Source of the DNA: Abelmoschus esculentus
Taxonomy: Eukaryota > Streptophyta > Magnoliopsida > Malvales > Malvaceae
Reading direction: 5' to 3'
Assembly (NCBI GenBank): GCA_035048815.1
Contig: JAUCBN010000016.1
Span: 6,006,501 to 6,070,500 of the forward strand
DNA: 64,000 nt
Shown here: in pieces, positions 23,242-35,555 of the stretch
How the letters are laid out: each line of letters opens with the position of its first letter
Numbering within the stretch: position 1 is the first letter of the stretch
Position numbers and translations under genes: made by a program
The notes under the pieces: model-generated
The model's database searches: none
What the model was told of the DNA's origin: nothing
What the model saw: the letters and a program-made list of their open reading frames with translations, nothing else

Positions 23242-23443
23242 ATTATTAGGTGAAAACTTGTTCACCACGTCATCTATGGTCCAAGTAATTAGAACTGTTT
23301 ATCTTTAAATAACTATATAATAACTACTCACCCACTAATTACATATAGGAAATATATGATGATTCACCTTAAAAAAAATTGAGATGAATGATTCTAATTA
23401 CTTAGGACCACGGATAACATGATGAACATGGTTCACCTAATAA
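23242..23443. mobile_element. MITE-like element with ~60-bp inverted termini
   Basis: Starts ATTATTAGGTGAA and ends TTCACCTAATAAT. The two ends match for about 60 bp when one is reverse-complemented, including TGGTCC.AAGTAATTAGAA. About 200 bp long with no coding capacity. The palindromic TTA/TAA at each end makes the target duplication impossible to read; Tourist (PIF/Harbinger) type is one option. Confidence 0.6.
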
Positions 23444-24480
23444 TTTTTCGTTTAGAAGTAAGCCTTAGATTTCTTCCTTGTGTGCTTTATTTGAAATTTT
23501 AATTATTAAATTTATATATTCTGTTTTATCCAATGGAATCAGTATGGAGAACAAGACTCTCTGCCCTTCCAATCACCATTTTTCTTCCCTCAAAGTTATA
23601 AATGGCTACAATCTTCTTTGATATAAAGACACTTTAAGAACACTACAGGACTTCTGTCCTAGCAAGAAATCAAGACAAAATTCATGGTTCGTTTGCTATA
23701 GAGAATGTCCGGTTAAAAAATAAAATAAATAAATAAATAATTGAAAACATAACAAATATGTTCTCGTTGAAATTATTTTAGGAAAGTGGAAAATACGAAA
23801 GCAAAAGTTTTTTATACTAATATTTTCTAACTTTATTTTACTTTAATTATTATTATTATTTATATTTTGAAGTTTGGTATTTTTTAAATAAGTTCTCATT
23901 CCTATTAATCAATCAAGTATATTTTTTAATTTTTTTAAAAAATTATATTTCAGAGTGTTTTATTATATATATATATATATATTTCAAGTGTTAAATTGTA
24001 CTTGATATAATAGAAAATTAAAAAGAATGGAAGAAAAAAAAAAAGAAATAAATGACGCTTGATAGAAGCTGAAAACAAGAAAGAAAAATGGATGGGAGTG
24101 ATGTTTCTTAGCTGATGAAAAAAATGAAACTAATCCAAAATTTAAAGAAATAAATTTTCTTATTCTTAAATAATACAAGAAACTAAATATAGTAATGGAG
24201 AAGGGTCGATCCTACAAAGACTAAAAACTTTCCAATTATGCTTGTTTGACTAGTGATCCAAGAAGGTAGAGTAATGTTCAAGTAAAAGGGGTTGTTGAAT
24301 AAAATAAAATTAAGTAATTGAAGAGAGTAAATAAAGAAAGTGATTAAATATAATAAAAACTAGCCTTAGGCTTTAACTCGACTTTAAATTCAAATACAAA
24401 AGATAAATCCAAATTTAAAATTTAAATCTCGGCTGATAAGTTATTCGAAATGCAACTGATAAGCTATTAGACGCTTGCTG

Positions 24481-24960
24481 ACGTTATCTTCTAGAAGCTG
24501 CTGACCAAGTGTCATATCAGCTTTTCATGCCCAAAGTCGTGCCCACTAATTCAGAAAATAAAAAAAAACTTCAAAAATCAGCCATTTAAGTTTACTTTCC
24601 AGCATTCACAATTCTGCATGAAAACATACGAAAACACCAAGATCAATAACATAATTTATAGAATCAAAGGGTAATTAATCACAAAATATTAACTATTTTG
24701 AGCACTTATCAAAAAGATATACGTCATCTTCTAGAAGCTGTTGATCAAGTGTCATATCAGCTTTTCATGCCCAAAGTCGTGCCCACTAATCCAGAAAATA
24801 AAAAAAACTTCAAAAAATCAACCATTTAAGTTTACTTTCCGGCATTTACACTTCTGCATGAAAACACACGAAAACACCAAAATCAATAACATAATTTATA
24901 GAATCAAAGGGTAATTAATCACAAAATGTTAACTATTTTGAGCACTTATCAGAAAGATAT
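24481..24960. repeat. Tandem duplication of a 240-bp unit
   Basis: 24481-24720 and 24721-24960 are two head-to-tail copies with a period of exactly 240 bp, both starting ACGT.ATCTTCTAGAAGCTG and both ending CACTTATCA.AAAGATAT. By eye they are more than 90% identical. The unit contains TTTTCATGCCCAAAGTCGTG and no open frame. It may be part of an LTR-type element, but no partner repeat was found. Confidence 0.85.
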
Positions 24961-26340
24961 CTAATCTGAGATTAATATTATAATTTCTTTTATATATTTT
25001 AAAGATATTTATAATATTATTATTTTTTATTTTTTTAAAATTGAAATTTGATTTGTAATTTGATTCTTAAATTTATTTTTTACAGTTAAGTTATCAAAAT
25101 TATTAGTTTTATAATTGTCTCTAAAGTAATAATTGTCTATAAAATTATTTTTAAATTGATTGGATAGAATCATGTTCGGATTGATATAAATAATTGATTA
25201 TATTTAATCAAAGTTTATTGTTTGATTATATGTTATAATAATAATAATTTTTTAAAATTTATTATACGTTATATTTTTCTGAAATTTTATATATATTTTT
25301 CTTTTCTATATAAAAATAAAAATTTATTTTTAATTCTCTCCAAAATTTTGGGTAACATGTAACTCTCTAAAATTTTTAAAATAAAAGTGAATTATTATCA
25401 AACTTAAAGAATGAGCAATTTTTTCTTTCCAAAATTTTGTTTTTTTTTCTTTTTTTTATCAATTGTTTTTTAATAATTATTTTGGTTTAATTCAATAGAG
25501 TCTCAATTAGATTAATTTGTTAAAAATTATATTTAATTTTAGAATTCTTTTACTTATGTCTATAATTTATGCTTTTTAAATTTTAGTTTAGCTTAAATAA
25601 ATCTTAAGTTTAATGAATTAATTCATCAAATCATAGATATTCTTAATGATTACATGTCATGTAAATATCAAGTCTTGTTAATATTAGTTCAGGTCAATAA
25701 AAGGTCAATATTAGTTCTTGTTAAATATTAAGTCGGGTAAAATCAAGTCTCAAGTTGATTCAGTCGGGTAATCGGTTATTTGTCAGGTTAGACTCAAGTT
25801 TGTGTTCGTTTCAGTTGAATGCATGTCGGATTTCGGGTCCACAATAATAAGTTCAAATCGGGTTCAGGTCGTTCTCGGTCGAATGTAGATCGAATTCAAT
25901 TATAATAATAACAGGTCCAACTCGGGTTCAGGCAACAACAATCTGATACAGATCAGATTCAGATCATTATATCCTCGGATCAAACTATGTTCTGACTTAA
26001 ATAGGTTTTAATCGGGCTTCAGATCGAATAAGCTTTTTACATCCTACTCGAGACTTAACTATTTTTTTCCAAAAATTCAACGCTTTTAAACTTTTTAAAC
26101 TTATACACCAAAGTATTTATACGTATGAAAGTTTCATATCCAATCATATAGATTCTTTAACAACGTGTGGACATGAAACGGACAGCAAACTGTGACAGTG
26201 AGAACCCGGTCCCCTCCATCCCTACTTCTCTCTCTCCCTTCCAAATCATCTTATATGCACTACAACCACCTCCATCAAATTATTGCTTCTCATTTATCAC
26301 ACACATGATTGCTACATCATATTAGTCTAGGGAGAAATAA

Positions 26341-26730
26341 TAAGAGTAAATATTCGATCGAATTGGATTAAATTAGGTTAAATTTTATGAATTAAATGAA
26401 TTCATAAATCTTATTTTATAATTCAAACTTTATTTTAAATTTTCTGAGTTAAGTTTGTAAAATTCGAGTTGAATCAAGTTATTTGAGTTTCTGTTCAAAT
26501 TTAGTTATAAACATTTATAATGTTATGGTAATAAAGAGTGAGTATTGGATCGAATTGGATTAAGTTAGATTAAATTTTTTGAATTAAATGAATTCATGAA
26601 TCTTATTTTATAATTCAAACTTTATTTTAAATTTTCTGAGTTAAGTTTATAAAATTCGAGTTGAATCAAGTCAAGTTATTTGAGTTTCTGTTCAAATTTA
26701 GTTATAAACATTTATAATGTTATGGTACTA
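26341..26730. repeat. Tandem duplication of a ~190-bp unit (hAT family B-like)
   Basis: Two adjacent copies, starting TAAGAGTAAATATTCGATCG at 26341 and AAAGAGTGAGTATTGGATCG near 26533. Both run to ACATTTATAATGTTATGGTA. They are about 90% identical by eye; the second carries an extra TCAAG. The start resembles the left end of the hAT-type element at 34963, so this looks like an internally expanded relative; its right end cannot be set. Confidence 0.7.
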
Positions 26731-28660
26731 ATTAATTTTAATTTGAATAATTTTTATAATATATGTATATATTTGCATACGACAAATATTAAGCAAAATG
26801 GAGGGACTCAAATCGAGCTTTAAAATTGATTTATTAATTACTAAAATGCTTGATTTATTCAAAGTTCTATTTTATTACTCAAATTTTATTTAATTTTTTT
26901 TTTAGTTAAGTTTATGGATCTACAATTCGAGTTAAATTTTTTACATCAAGTTAAATATAAAAAGTATTTTTTTAATCAGATAAAAAAATTGATTTAGTCG
27001 AATAAAAATATTTGAAGTTAGTCGTGTCTTATTTATATTCAAATTTTATTCGAATATTTTCAAGTTAAATCAAATTATAAAAAATTTAGTCAAGTTAAAT
27101 TAAAAATATATATTTGTTTGAGTTAAACTGAAAAAATTAAATAGGTCAAGTTAAAATTTTGTCGGCGATATGAAAATTTTTCTAAGTCCAAGCACATATA
27201 TTAGAGTGCATGTATATAAAAAAAATTCTTTAAAAATAAGGGAAACATAATTTAATATGATAAATAATTTATATTCAATACACAAAAAATTAAAAAAATT
27301 GTAAATATTTTAATTTTAAGTTTTATTTTTAAAATTTATAGTTTAAAGGTTAGAAATTTAGAATTTATGAATTGTGATTGAAATTTAAGGTATAGTATTA
27401 AAATTTAATTTTTTTTTTATGTTAGGATTTTGAGTTTAGAGTAAAGTTTAAGTTTTAATCATTAAATATTAAATTTTAAACTCCACGCTCTATTAATTTT
27501 AAATAACTAAATATAAACTTGTATCTTATAAAACTAAAATTTAACCTTAACTTCTAAATTAAAATATAATAAAAATAAACATATAAGAAAAAGATATCTC
27601 ATGATAAATTAGATACCAAAAATTACTTGTTTAATATTTAAACCTAATAAAACTTCAATTAACTCAATATTCAATTATTACCTAACTTAATAAAACAAAC
27701 TAGTTGTAGATGACACCATTTTTTAGCGTTTATGTTTGTTTAATTGGTGGCAATAATCAATTTTAGTACTATTATTGATTATTTGTGTTTATAATTTTTT
27801 TCATGTTTTATTTTTTTTAATTTTATTAAAATTTCTAATTTTGTAACACACATTTGTTATGTTTTTATAACACGGTTTTCATTGATTTTTGTGGTATCTT
27901 TTATATTATTTAACATGATTTTAATATACTTAGTCATCGTTTAATGTTTATATAGAGTTTCTCATGATGTTAACTTGCTGATTTGATTATGTTGATGATC
28001 ATAAGAAAGATCGACTCTCACTCGTTTGATAATTTATAAATTGATGTAATTAAAATTGTATAACAGATCAATCTACATAATAATTTGATTCATTCATCTA
28101 ATTTTTATTATCCCGTAAAACTTCTTATTTGATTAGAGATAAAGAGGTTCATGAAAATTTCTAAATTTTGATGTATGTTTATCTCCATGAAATAGTTTGC
28201 TTTTCTTTGCACTTTTGTAAGAAATTTCTATTGGATTAGTCTTTTTTTGATACATTGTATTTATAATATATTTTATGATGTTTAATAAATTCTAAACGTC
28301 ATTTTTAAAAAATAACTTAATTTACTTTAAATATTTTTATTTTTTAAAATTTTTATGGGGAATTGTATATATATTTACAATTATGGAAGTTTTTTTAATA
28401 TAAATTTAAGCTTTTTTAATTAAAGATTATTTTAATCTTTTATTGAGAGTGATAAATTGTTTATTTTCAAAATTGATAATGATTCGTCGAGTATATGCAT
28501 TAATATGCTCTTTAATTTTCCAAATATTATTTGGTCGAGTATAAGTTTAACTCAATTTAAAAATCATTAAATTTATTTAATTAATTCAAAAACCGAATAA
28601 CTTAAAATTTAAAAAAAATATTTTTTAATTGAATCGAATTCTCTTCCCCTTAAACGAAAA

Positions 28661-28720
28661 ATTATTAGATGAACCTTATTTACCACATTATCCATGGTCC
28701 AAGCAATCAGGATCGTATCA
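28661..28720. mobile_element. Relic of the 23242-23443 MITE terminus
   Basis: ATTATTAGATGAACC.TATTTACCACATTATCCATGGTCCAAGCAATCAGGATCG aligns by eye with one terminus of the element at 23242-23443. Only one end is present, close to the 3' side of the F5H gene. Confidence 0.5.
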
Positions 28721-29068
28721 TTAAATCTTTACTGCTTTGAACCCAATAAACTGTGCTCTCACAATGTTTTATTAAATCTTTCAAATACACAATTTTCAAC
28801 GCATTCAAATGAAAGGAGTCGTATCTGCAGCTATGGAGAATACAAATTCTCGCCTTTTGTTGAAAGCTTGCCACTGAAAACAAACATATATAGGAGTAGA
28901 ACAAGAATAGTTAATTATATAAGCGAAATTATAATAAAAGAAAAAACAATCCCCTCCACCTTGTAAATGCCACCTTTGTCACCTTCTTCTTCGTTGATCT
29001 TCGGATTTGCTTTGTATATGTTGCAATTGCAGAACTGAAATGGATTTGCTTTTAGTTGGAGTTTTCCT

Positions 29069-30721
29069 TTAAAAGAGTGGGCAAACCAGGCGTTTCTTGG
29101 GAACTGCATAGAGTCGAGTCGCACGAGGGGCTGTGAGTCCAAAAATGTCGCTCATGTCGAGTTCACTTGGCTTCATCCCATCAGGCAACTCCCACGTGAA
29201 ACAGTGAAGCAAATGAGCCACTGCCATGTCAAGAGCATACAACCCGAGTTGCATTCCTGGACATGACCTCCGACCTGACCCGAACGGTATGAACTCGAAG
29301 TTGCTTCCTTTGAAGTCTGGGACGCCTTCCCTCAAGAACCTGGATGGCTTGAAACTATCAGGCTCTTCCCATGAATTCTTATCTCTCCCAATGGCCCAAG
29401 CGTTGATCATCACACGAGACTTGGCCGGTATTTGATAGCCAGCCACCACGGCATCCTCAGCGGTCTCGTGGAGCAAGAGGGGGATCGGTGGGTGGAGCCT
29501 GAGGGTTTCTTTGAGGCAGCACTTTAGGTAGGTCAGTTTATCCATATCAGATTCTTCCACACGGCGGTCAAGCCCCACCACCTCCGCCAACTCCTGTTGG
29601 ACTCTCTTCATATCTTCTGGGCTTCTCATTAGCTCCGCCAAGGCCCACTCAATCGCCGACGCCACCGTCTCGGTCCCACCGAACATCACATCCTGAAAAT
29701 CAAGAAAAAAAAAAAAGATTTATGCCAAAATCTATTTAACTAATAGCTACTATATTTATGTATTACGTGGGACGAAAGGAAATGTTACCATGATAATAGC
29801 TTTGATGTTGTCTCTAGTTAATTTGATAGAATTTTGTAGATCCTCTGATTCGTTTACTTTTGCTTCTTCACTGTAGAAAGTGAGTAAATCATCAACCATG
29901 TCGGTGTCACCGTCATCTGAGCGGCCGTTGTTCTTCTTCTCCATGTGATCGTCGATGATGTCGTCGATGAACTTGTCTAACGCACTACGAGCTTTCTCCA
30001 GCCTGGTGTTGAGTCCTTGAGGATCAGCCCAACCGAACCAAGGAATAAAATCCGCAATATTGAAAGCACCAAAAAGCTTAGAAAACTCTTGCAGGATCCT
30101 GATAAACTCGTCTTGCCCTTGTTCCGAAATGGAACCAAAAGCCGCTCTATAAATGATGTTCTTGGTAAGATTAAAGATCAACTCACCCATGTTTATAGCT
30201 CTCCCAGTATTGGACGCAACAGCTTTCACGAGTGAGTCGACTTCATCTCGAATCGATTCCCACGACTCGGCTCTTTTCCTACTGAAAAGCTTCATCACGC
30301 TCAGCTTTCTCATTTGTCTCCAGAAAGGACCGTAATGAGCGAAAGCCATATCAGCCCTATCGTAGGTAAGATAACTGATGGCGATGGTGGCTGGCCTGTT
30401 GGAGAATATGTTGTCCTGAACCTGTAAGACTTGGCGAGCCATTTCGGGATTGGAAATAGCCACCATGTGTAAGAATCCCATCTTAAGGTGAAATATGCCA
30501 CCATATTTGTGAGCCAGTTTTGCGAGTCCACGGTGAGTTAACTGGTCCATCAGCATCATGTTGCCGATGATGGGCAGCCCTTTGGGTCCCGGAGGAAATG
30601 GTCTTCTTCGGAGACGAGAAAGGAGGCCAAAGACAAGGAAAGGTGCGAGGAACAGAAAAGCCATGGGTAATGGTTCCATGGTCTGTAGGAAAGACAAATC
30701 CATGACTTGTTGTAGAGACAT
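29069..30721 (-). CDS. F5H: Ferulate / coniferaldehyde 5-hydroxylase, cytochrome P450 CYP84A, 518 aa
   Basis: ER-bound P450 that 5-hydroxylates coniferaldehyde/coniferyl alcohol (and ferulate), the branch point to syringyl lignin and sinapate esters. Exons 30721-29789 and 29692-29069 with one intron between codons 311 and 312, right before DVMFGGTET, the position found in Arabidopsis FAH1. N-terminal membrane anchor about residues 17-36, then the RRRPFPPGPKG hinge; TYDRADMAFAHYGPFWRQMRK is shared almost unchanged with FAH1; I-helix GGTETVAS (316-323), ExxR in KETLRLHPP (Glu373, Arg376), and heme loop FGSGRRSCPG with Cys455. Ends RATRLYAVPKKRL, as in the family. Start: ATG at 30719-30721 is taken; a second Met six codons on (MDLSFL) fits other dicot F5H starts equally well. 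No damage seen; likely functional. From memory, Arabidopsis FAH1 (At4g36220) also sits next to a DUF726 gene. Confidence 0.96.
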
Positions 30722-30960
30722 GAATGAATCTGTGTCTTAAGACAACAAGCAATGCAACTCTTTTAATGTCGCTACTTCTTTTGCAAAAAGATGGGTCCTT
30801 TTATACAGATATGTGGGCAAGTTCCCCTACCAGTATAGTATATTTACATCTTGGTCCTTGGCTAACACTATCACTATTTATTTATTTATTTATTTATTTA
30901 TTTATTTGTGTTCCTATTAGATTACTTTTTATTAAAAATAATAGGTTGTTATTTACACGT
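30722..30960 (-). promoter_or_regulatory. F5H core promoter with TATA box and adjacent (TTTA)n
   Basis: On the minus strand TATAAAAGG lies at 30805-30797, 76 bp before the F5H start codon, a good TATA position for a leader of about 45 nt. About 75-110 bp further upstream is a TTTA tetranucleotide run (about 30878-30907). Confidence 0.6.
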
Positions 30961-33900
30961 TAAAAGTAAGAAATTAAAGTAAAAAAGTGGCAACATAAAT
31001 TTAATCTTTTTAAGGAAATTGTTACACTCCAATTAAAATACATATATGTAACAATTATGAAAATTAATATTAAACTTCAAAGTACACAATATTACGTATA
31101 TAAAGAGACCTATTGCATATATTATCAAAAACCAAATAAAAACAGAAAGATTCGATGCGTTAGGATTAATCATTATGTCTCTTAAGTAAAATTAGATGTT
31201 CAACTTTTAATATCATTAATAAAAAAAATTATTGTACGTAACTTACTGAGATGTTATAATATTTATATACAAATATATAAACATTAAAAAACACAAATTT
31301 ACAATCATATTCAAGCTTATAAGAAAATACAAACCGAGGATCCATGAAATCGTTCTAATAATAAAAGATGATATAATCCATCCAGATGATCCGAGTTCGA
31401 CTACTATATGTGCATGGTATATATACGTTATTAAAAGGTTAAGAAATAATAAACATATACCATCTTATAACCATACCAACATATTAAAGAACCCGACATA
31501 AAACTAAATGTTTCTTTACAAATCACGTCTGGTTTCATAATTGAGTTCAGAATGAAGACTGCTGAACTTATTTGGTGGAAGAACTCCTTCAAAATCAAAT
31601 AATATCAATGGTTCCATAATTGAACATGAACATGAACTACTTTGGTTAAAAAATTACAAATTAAATTATGAACCACCATGCACAATAATCAAAAAAAAAT
31701 CTAAGATTTTTTTCTAAATAATCATCCCAGGGAAAGGTGAGAGATTTGATACCAGACCTTACGTGTATTTGTCATCACTATCTGCCTGAGACATCGGAAC
31801 CGTTGACGTTTTCATCTCACCATTTTTTATTTTATTTTTTAGCATGAAATAAAAATGTGTTATTTGTCAAGTTTAGATTGAAATTTCTGCTGCATTCAAA
31901 ACAATCAAGACTTAAAATCTAAGATAATGGGCGAAGAGATTGCGTGTTCTAGCATCAACATCAGGACATGAAACAAGAAAAATCTAGGTTTTAATTATTT
32001 TATAATTTTGTCAATTTTATGAACCACTTTCAAGGGGAAGATCAACATATATTTAGGGAGAAGGCCTAAACGTGGAAGCCGTCGTTATCTAATGCAACAG
32101 TTTTCACGTTTCGTTTTTGGTACGATATACGATAGGTTTTTAAAATATATATTTTTTATATTTTTATTAATAATAAATTTAAAATTATAACGAGTTAAAG
32201 TAAAAAAAAAATGACAAAAATATCAATAGCAGAAAAATAAAATAAAACGGATGTAGTACATTTTTAACTTTTAGATAAAATATATATCAAAGATGTAATT
32301 TTTTTTTTAATTTGGATTATCTAAATTAAATGTTATCCTTTTTTTAGTATCATAAAGTTATTACTCTCTTTCTAAAAATCATACCTAATAAAATATACAA
32401 CGTCACCATTTATATATCCTAAGACCTTCTTTTTTTTCGATGTGAGATTAATACTTTTTGTCTCTTTTAAAGTGTGATAATATCATGTTGTAATTATTTT
32501 AAAAAGGCAGTTTTTCATACTCGAAAATAAAATTTATATTTTAGTATGATGTAATTATTTCTTTAATTATTTCCTTATTATTTATTTTTTTAAAATTTAT
32601 ATTAAGGTTTCCGCTGAAAGAAGACATTTGTCCAGCTTGTAATAAATGAAATTAGACCTCCCTGTTCCCTTGTGTTTTCAGTCAAAATCCCCAACTACAA
32701 CCCTTTCACTTCAATCTATTCCCTCAAGTGTTGCTTCGGTTCATATACATTACGCACCTTTGTTGTCTGAACAACGTTTCTTGTACCTAAAACGAACAGT
32801 AAATCTGATGCTGAGATGCTGGTTTTTTGGTTTAGGAACAAGATTTGACACAACAAACTGCAACTATTTCATGGGTTTAGGAACAAGAAAACTAAAAACG
32901 GATGGATTTCCCGTGCTTTACGATTTTGACCATCTCTCTGAATTTTCTTTGGTTTTTGATCTGAATTAAGAAATATTTTTATCTGAAGGAATGCCCGTTC
33001 TACTCTTCCCAGTTTCATCCAACAAAAGCTACAACAGCAAACAAGGAAAGTTACTTCTTCTGGGATTGATTTACATCCCAGATTTTGTATAAGTATGCAT
33101 ACCGGTGGAAGTTTTAGACGGATACAATAAAAATATCACACATGGTTTTAAAAGAAAGAGTTTAAAAATAAAGAAATTAAATTAAATATTTATAAAAATA
33201 TAAATATAATTATATATGTAATAATTATCTAAAATTTAAAACGAATGTCAGTTTTAGTAAAAGGAATAAAAACATTTGATTTTATAGATATTTAATATTT
33301 AATATTTTATTGTTAGATAGGATAATCTAATAATATTTTTTTATTAAGGTAATTTTTTTTAAAAAAATATATATATTATAAATTTTAAAGTAAAAGTTTT
33401 ATTTCACAAGATTCCTAAAATTTTTAAATCGTTCATAATATATATCGTGTAGTTCAATCATTGTTTGAAAATTAATGTTATTTAAGAAATAGACTACGAC
33501 AATAAAAAATAACCTAAAAATAGTAAAACTTAAAAAGTAATTCTAGTAAAAACGAACGATGTTGATCTTTAAAAACTTAATATTATTTTTTTATCGCTAA
33601 AATCTATAAGACTTGTTAACAATTTAAACTATTAAAAAATAATAATCTAAGAACAATAAAACATATCTGGGAGCTGTCAATTTTAAAGTAAGACTTGTTA
33701 GTATTATTTTTTTTTTATAATTTGATCCTCATTATATGAAAAACACTCCATTTAGTCATTTTATAAAGAAATTACATTATAGATTATTTTGTAACATTAT
33801 TCATGAATTAATAATTAAATATATTTATATAATTATTTTTTATTTTTTATTAATTAAATCTTTACTTGATAAAAAATATTTTTAAATTTAATTTATATGA

Positions 33901-34962
33901 ATATTTACTTGATAAAAATAATAAAATTAAAAATTAATTAAATAGATATATTTAATTGATTAATCTCACTAATAGTAATATAAAAATAATTCATAATATA
34001 ATTTTTTTATTCCATAGTTATTCATCCATTTTTACTATTAACTTTTTATTGACTAATAAAATAATGACACGTGATATTAAGAAATTCAAAATCTAATAAA
34101 TATTAAACGATATCTTAATAGCTGGTGGGGCTAGCCGTGCTGCGATGGCACCTTAGAGAGTAGGAGGCTCCAACTACCACCATATCATCATCGACTTGTG
34201 TTATTATTTTTTAATAGTTTAAAAGCAATTATAAAATAATATATATTTATAAATATTTTAATTTTTATAATATATATATAATATAAATAAAATAATTTTA
34301 AAATCAATATTATTTTTATTAAAATATTTTTTAATTCAACTTTTGTTTCTACTTATATAGTGGGGAAAGCCAGAAAATCGAATCTCAAATGTTATTACTA
34401 GTCTAACATGTCAAGATTTTATGGTAGGGACAAGATGCTTAATGGGTATATGATTTCTTACGAGACAAAAATATAAAATAAATGTTTAAAATATGTTTTT
34501 TTATAATAAAACAAATGTTTAAAATATGTTTTTTTTATAATAAATATTTAAAATAAAATAAATAAATAATTTTTTTTAATTTGTTTTAAAGTCAATTAAG
34601 ACACATATTTAATATTTTTTTCAACTTAAAATAAAATTTTAAATATTAATTTAATTAAAAATACTTTAAATACCTATATCATGCGTTTAGTTAAACGCTC
34701 CGTTCATACATGAATATTTAATTATATTCGCTCTAATTCAGAAAAGACATAGTATACGTTAGCGAAGCGATATTTAAAGTAGGTGGTTAAAAACTTTCCA
34801 TTCATACCCTCTTATCTCTATTAAATTATAAATTTAATTTTTTTAATCAATTATAATAGATACGAATAATATTTGTTCAACATGGTTCGTACAATAGTAA
34901 TTGTTTTTAAAAAACACTATATACACTACAAATTATGGGATGCCACTATTATACCCAATAAT
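30961..34962. other. Intergenic AT-rich DNA, left part of the gene desert
   Basis: No supported gene. A Stowaway relic lies at 32131-32258. 32590-33070 is a base-balanced island with a 107-residue open frame (32646-32969) that matches nothing I recognise and has no introns or neighbours to support it. 33170-34960 is very AT-rich; 34125-34195 is a short GC-richer patch with no coding signal. Confidence 0.5.
32131..32258 (+). mobile_element. Truncated Stowaway-type MITE
   Basis: The segment from GATAGGTTTTTAAAATAT to AAAACGGATGTAGTAC aligns by eye with the right half of the intact Stowaway element at 40727-40987, in the same orientation. The left terminus is missing. Confidence 0.45.
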
Positions 34963-35555
34963 TAGGGGTAAATATTCGATCGAGTCGAGTTTAGTAAAAA
35001 ATTTTAAGTTATTCGAGTTGAAGTATCATATTTATAATTTAAGTTTTATTTAATTTTTTATCTACAATAAGTTTATGAAATTTGAGTTGAGTTTTCGAGT
35101 TTTTATATAAATTTAATTATAATTATTTATCATGTTATAGTACATTTTGGTTATGATTTAAACGGATTTCTCTAATTCTTTAAGGTATGAATATATATTT
35201 TTTATATTTTTTTATATGTGACATATATTTGATCATATTTTTTATATTGGTATATATATAGGTTAGAATCCACTTACATGGTGTAAAACTCATTTAGTTT
35301 TACACTAATCTTAGATCGTTGAATGATGATAATAAATAATTAAGATTATTTTTTCATTTTTTTAAAATGATAATCTTCATATTTTTTACTATTAATATCA
35401 TACATGTTACACCCATCTCACTCATCCAATGATCATAGACGAGTATAAAATTAAATGAGTTTACGTAATTCGAGTTGAACTAAAACTAGTTAAAACTTTC
35501 GCCTCGAATAAAATTAAAAATTTTAATTTTTTCTAGTTGTATTTTTCTCACCCTA
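34963..35555. mobile_element. hAT-type non-autonomous element (family B) with perfect 8-bp target duplication
   Basis: Starts TAGGGGTAAATATTCGATCG and ends TTTTTCTCACCCTA; termini are short inverted repeats (TAGGGGTAA against TAGGGTGAG). The octamer ccaataat is present directly on both sides (34955-34962 and 35556-35563). The interior is AT-rich with TCGAGTTGA words and a nested element at about 35275-35464. It has no coding capacity. Confidence 0.85.
35275..35464. mobile_element. Nested MITE-like element inside the family B hAT element
   Basis: The left end has GTGTAAAACTCATTTAG, itself part of a perfect 10-bp palindrome around CATTT (35281-35305). The right end, reverse-complemented, reads GTAAACTCATTTAATTTTATAC and continues to match for about 45 bp (GAT..TTG.ATGA). 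Termini are therefore imperfect inverted repeats. Exact ends and target duplication are uncertain. Confidence 0.55.

Larger units (their letters stand above)
22801..28660. other. Intergenic desert with repeats
   Basis: No gene is supported. 22801-23240 is the 3' flank of the 204-residue gene. Beyond that lie a MITE-like element (23242-23443), a (TA)n run near 23965-23982, a 240-bp tandem duplication (24481-24960), a ~190-bp tandem duplication (26341-26730) and long AT-rich tracts. 25640-26050 has repeated TCGGGT/TTCAGGT words typical of decayed transposon sequence. 26160-26335 is a less AT-rich island (CCCGGTCCCCTCC, CACTACAACCACCTCC) that could be an orphan promoter or leader, but no coding sequence follows. 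Confidence 0.5.

Noticed and set aside
28694..28966. Plus-strand frame opposite the F5H 3' flank
   Set aside because: Low-quality translation without domain; it overlaps a MITE relic and the likely F5H 3' UTR.
32646..32969. 107-residue open frame
   Set aside because: No recognisable domain, no splice context and no homologue I can name; kept only as a base-balanced island.
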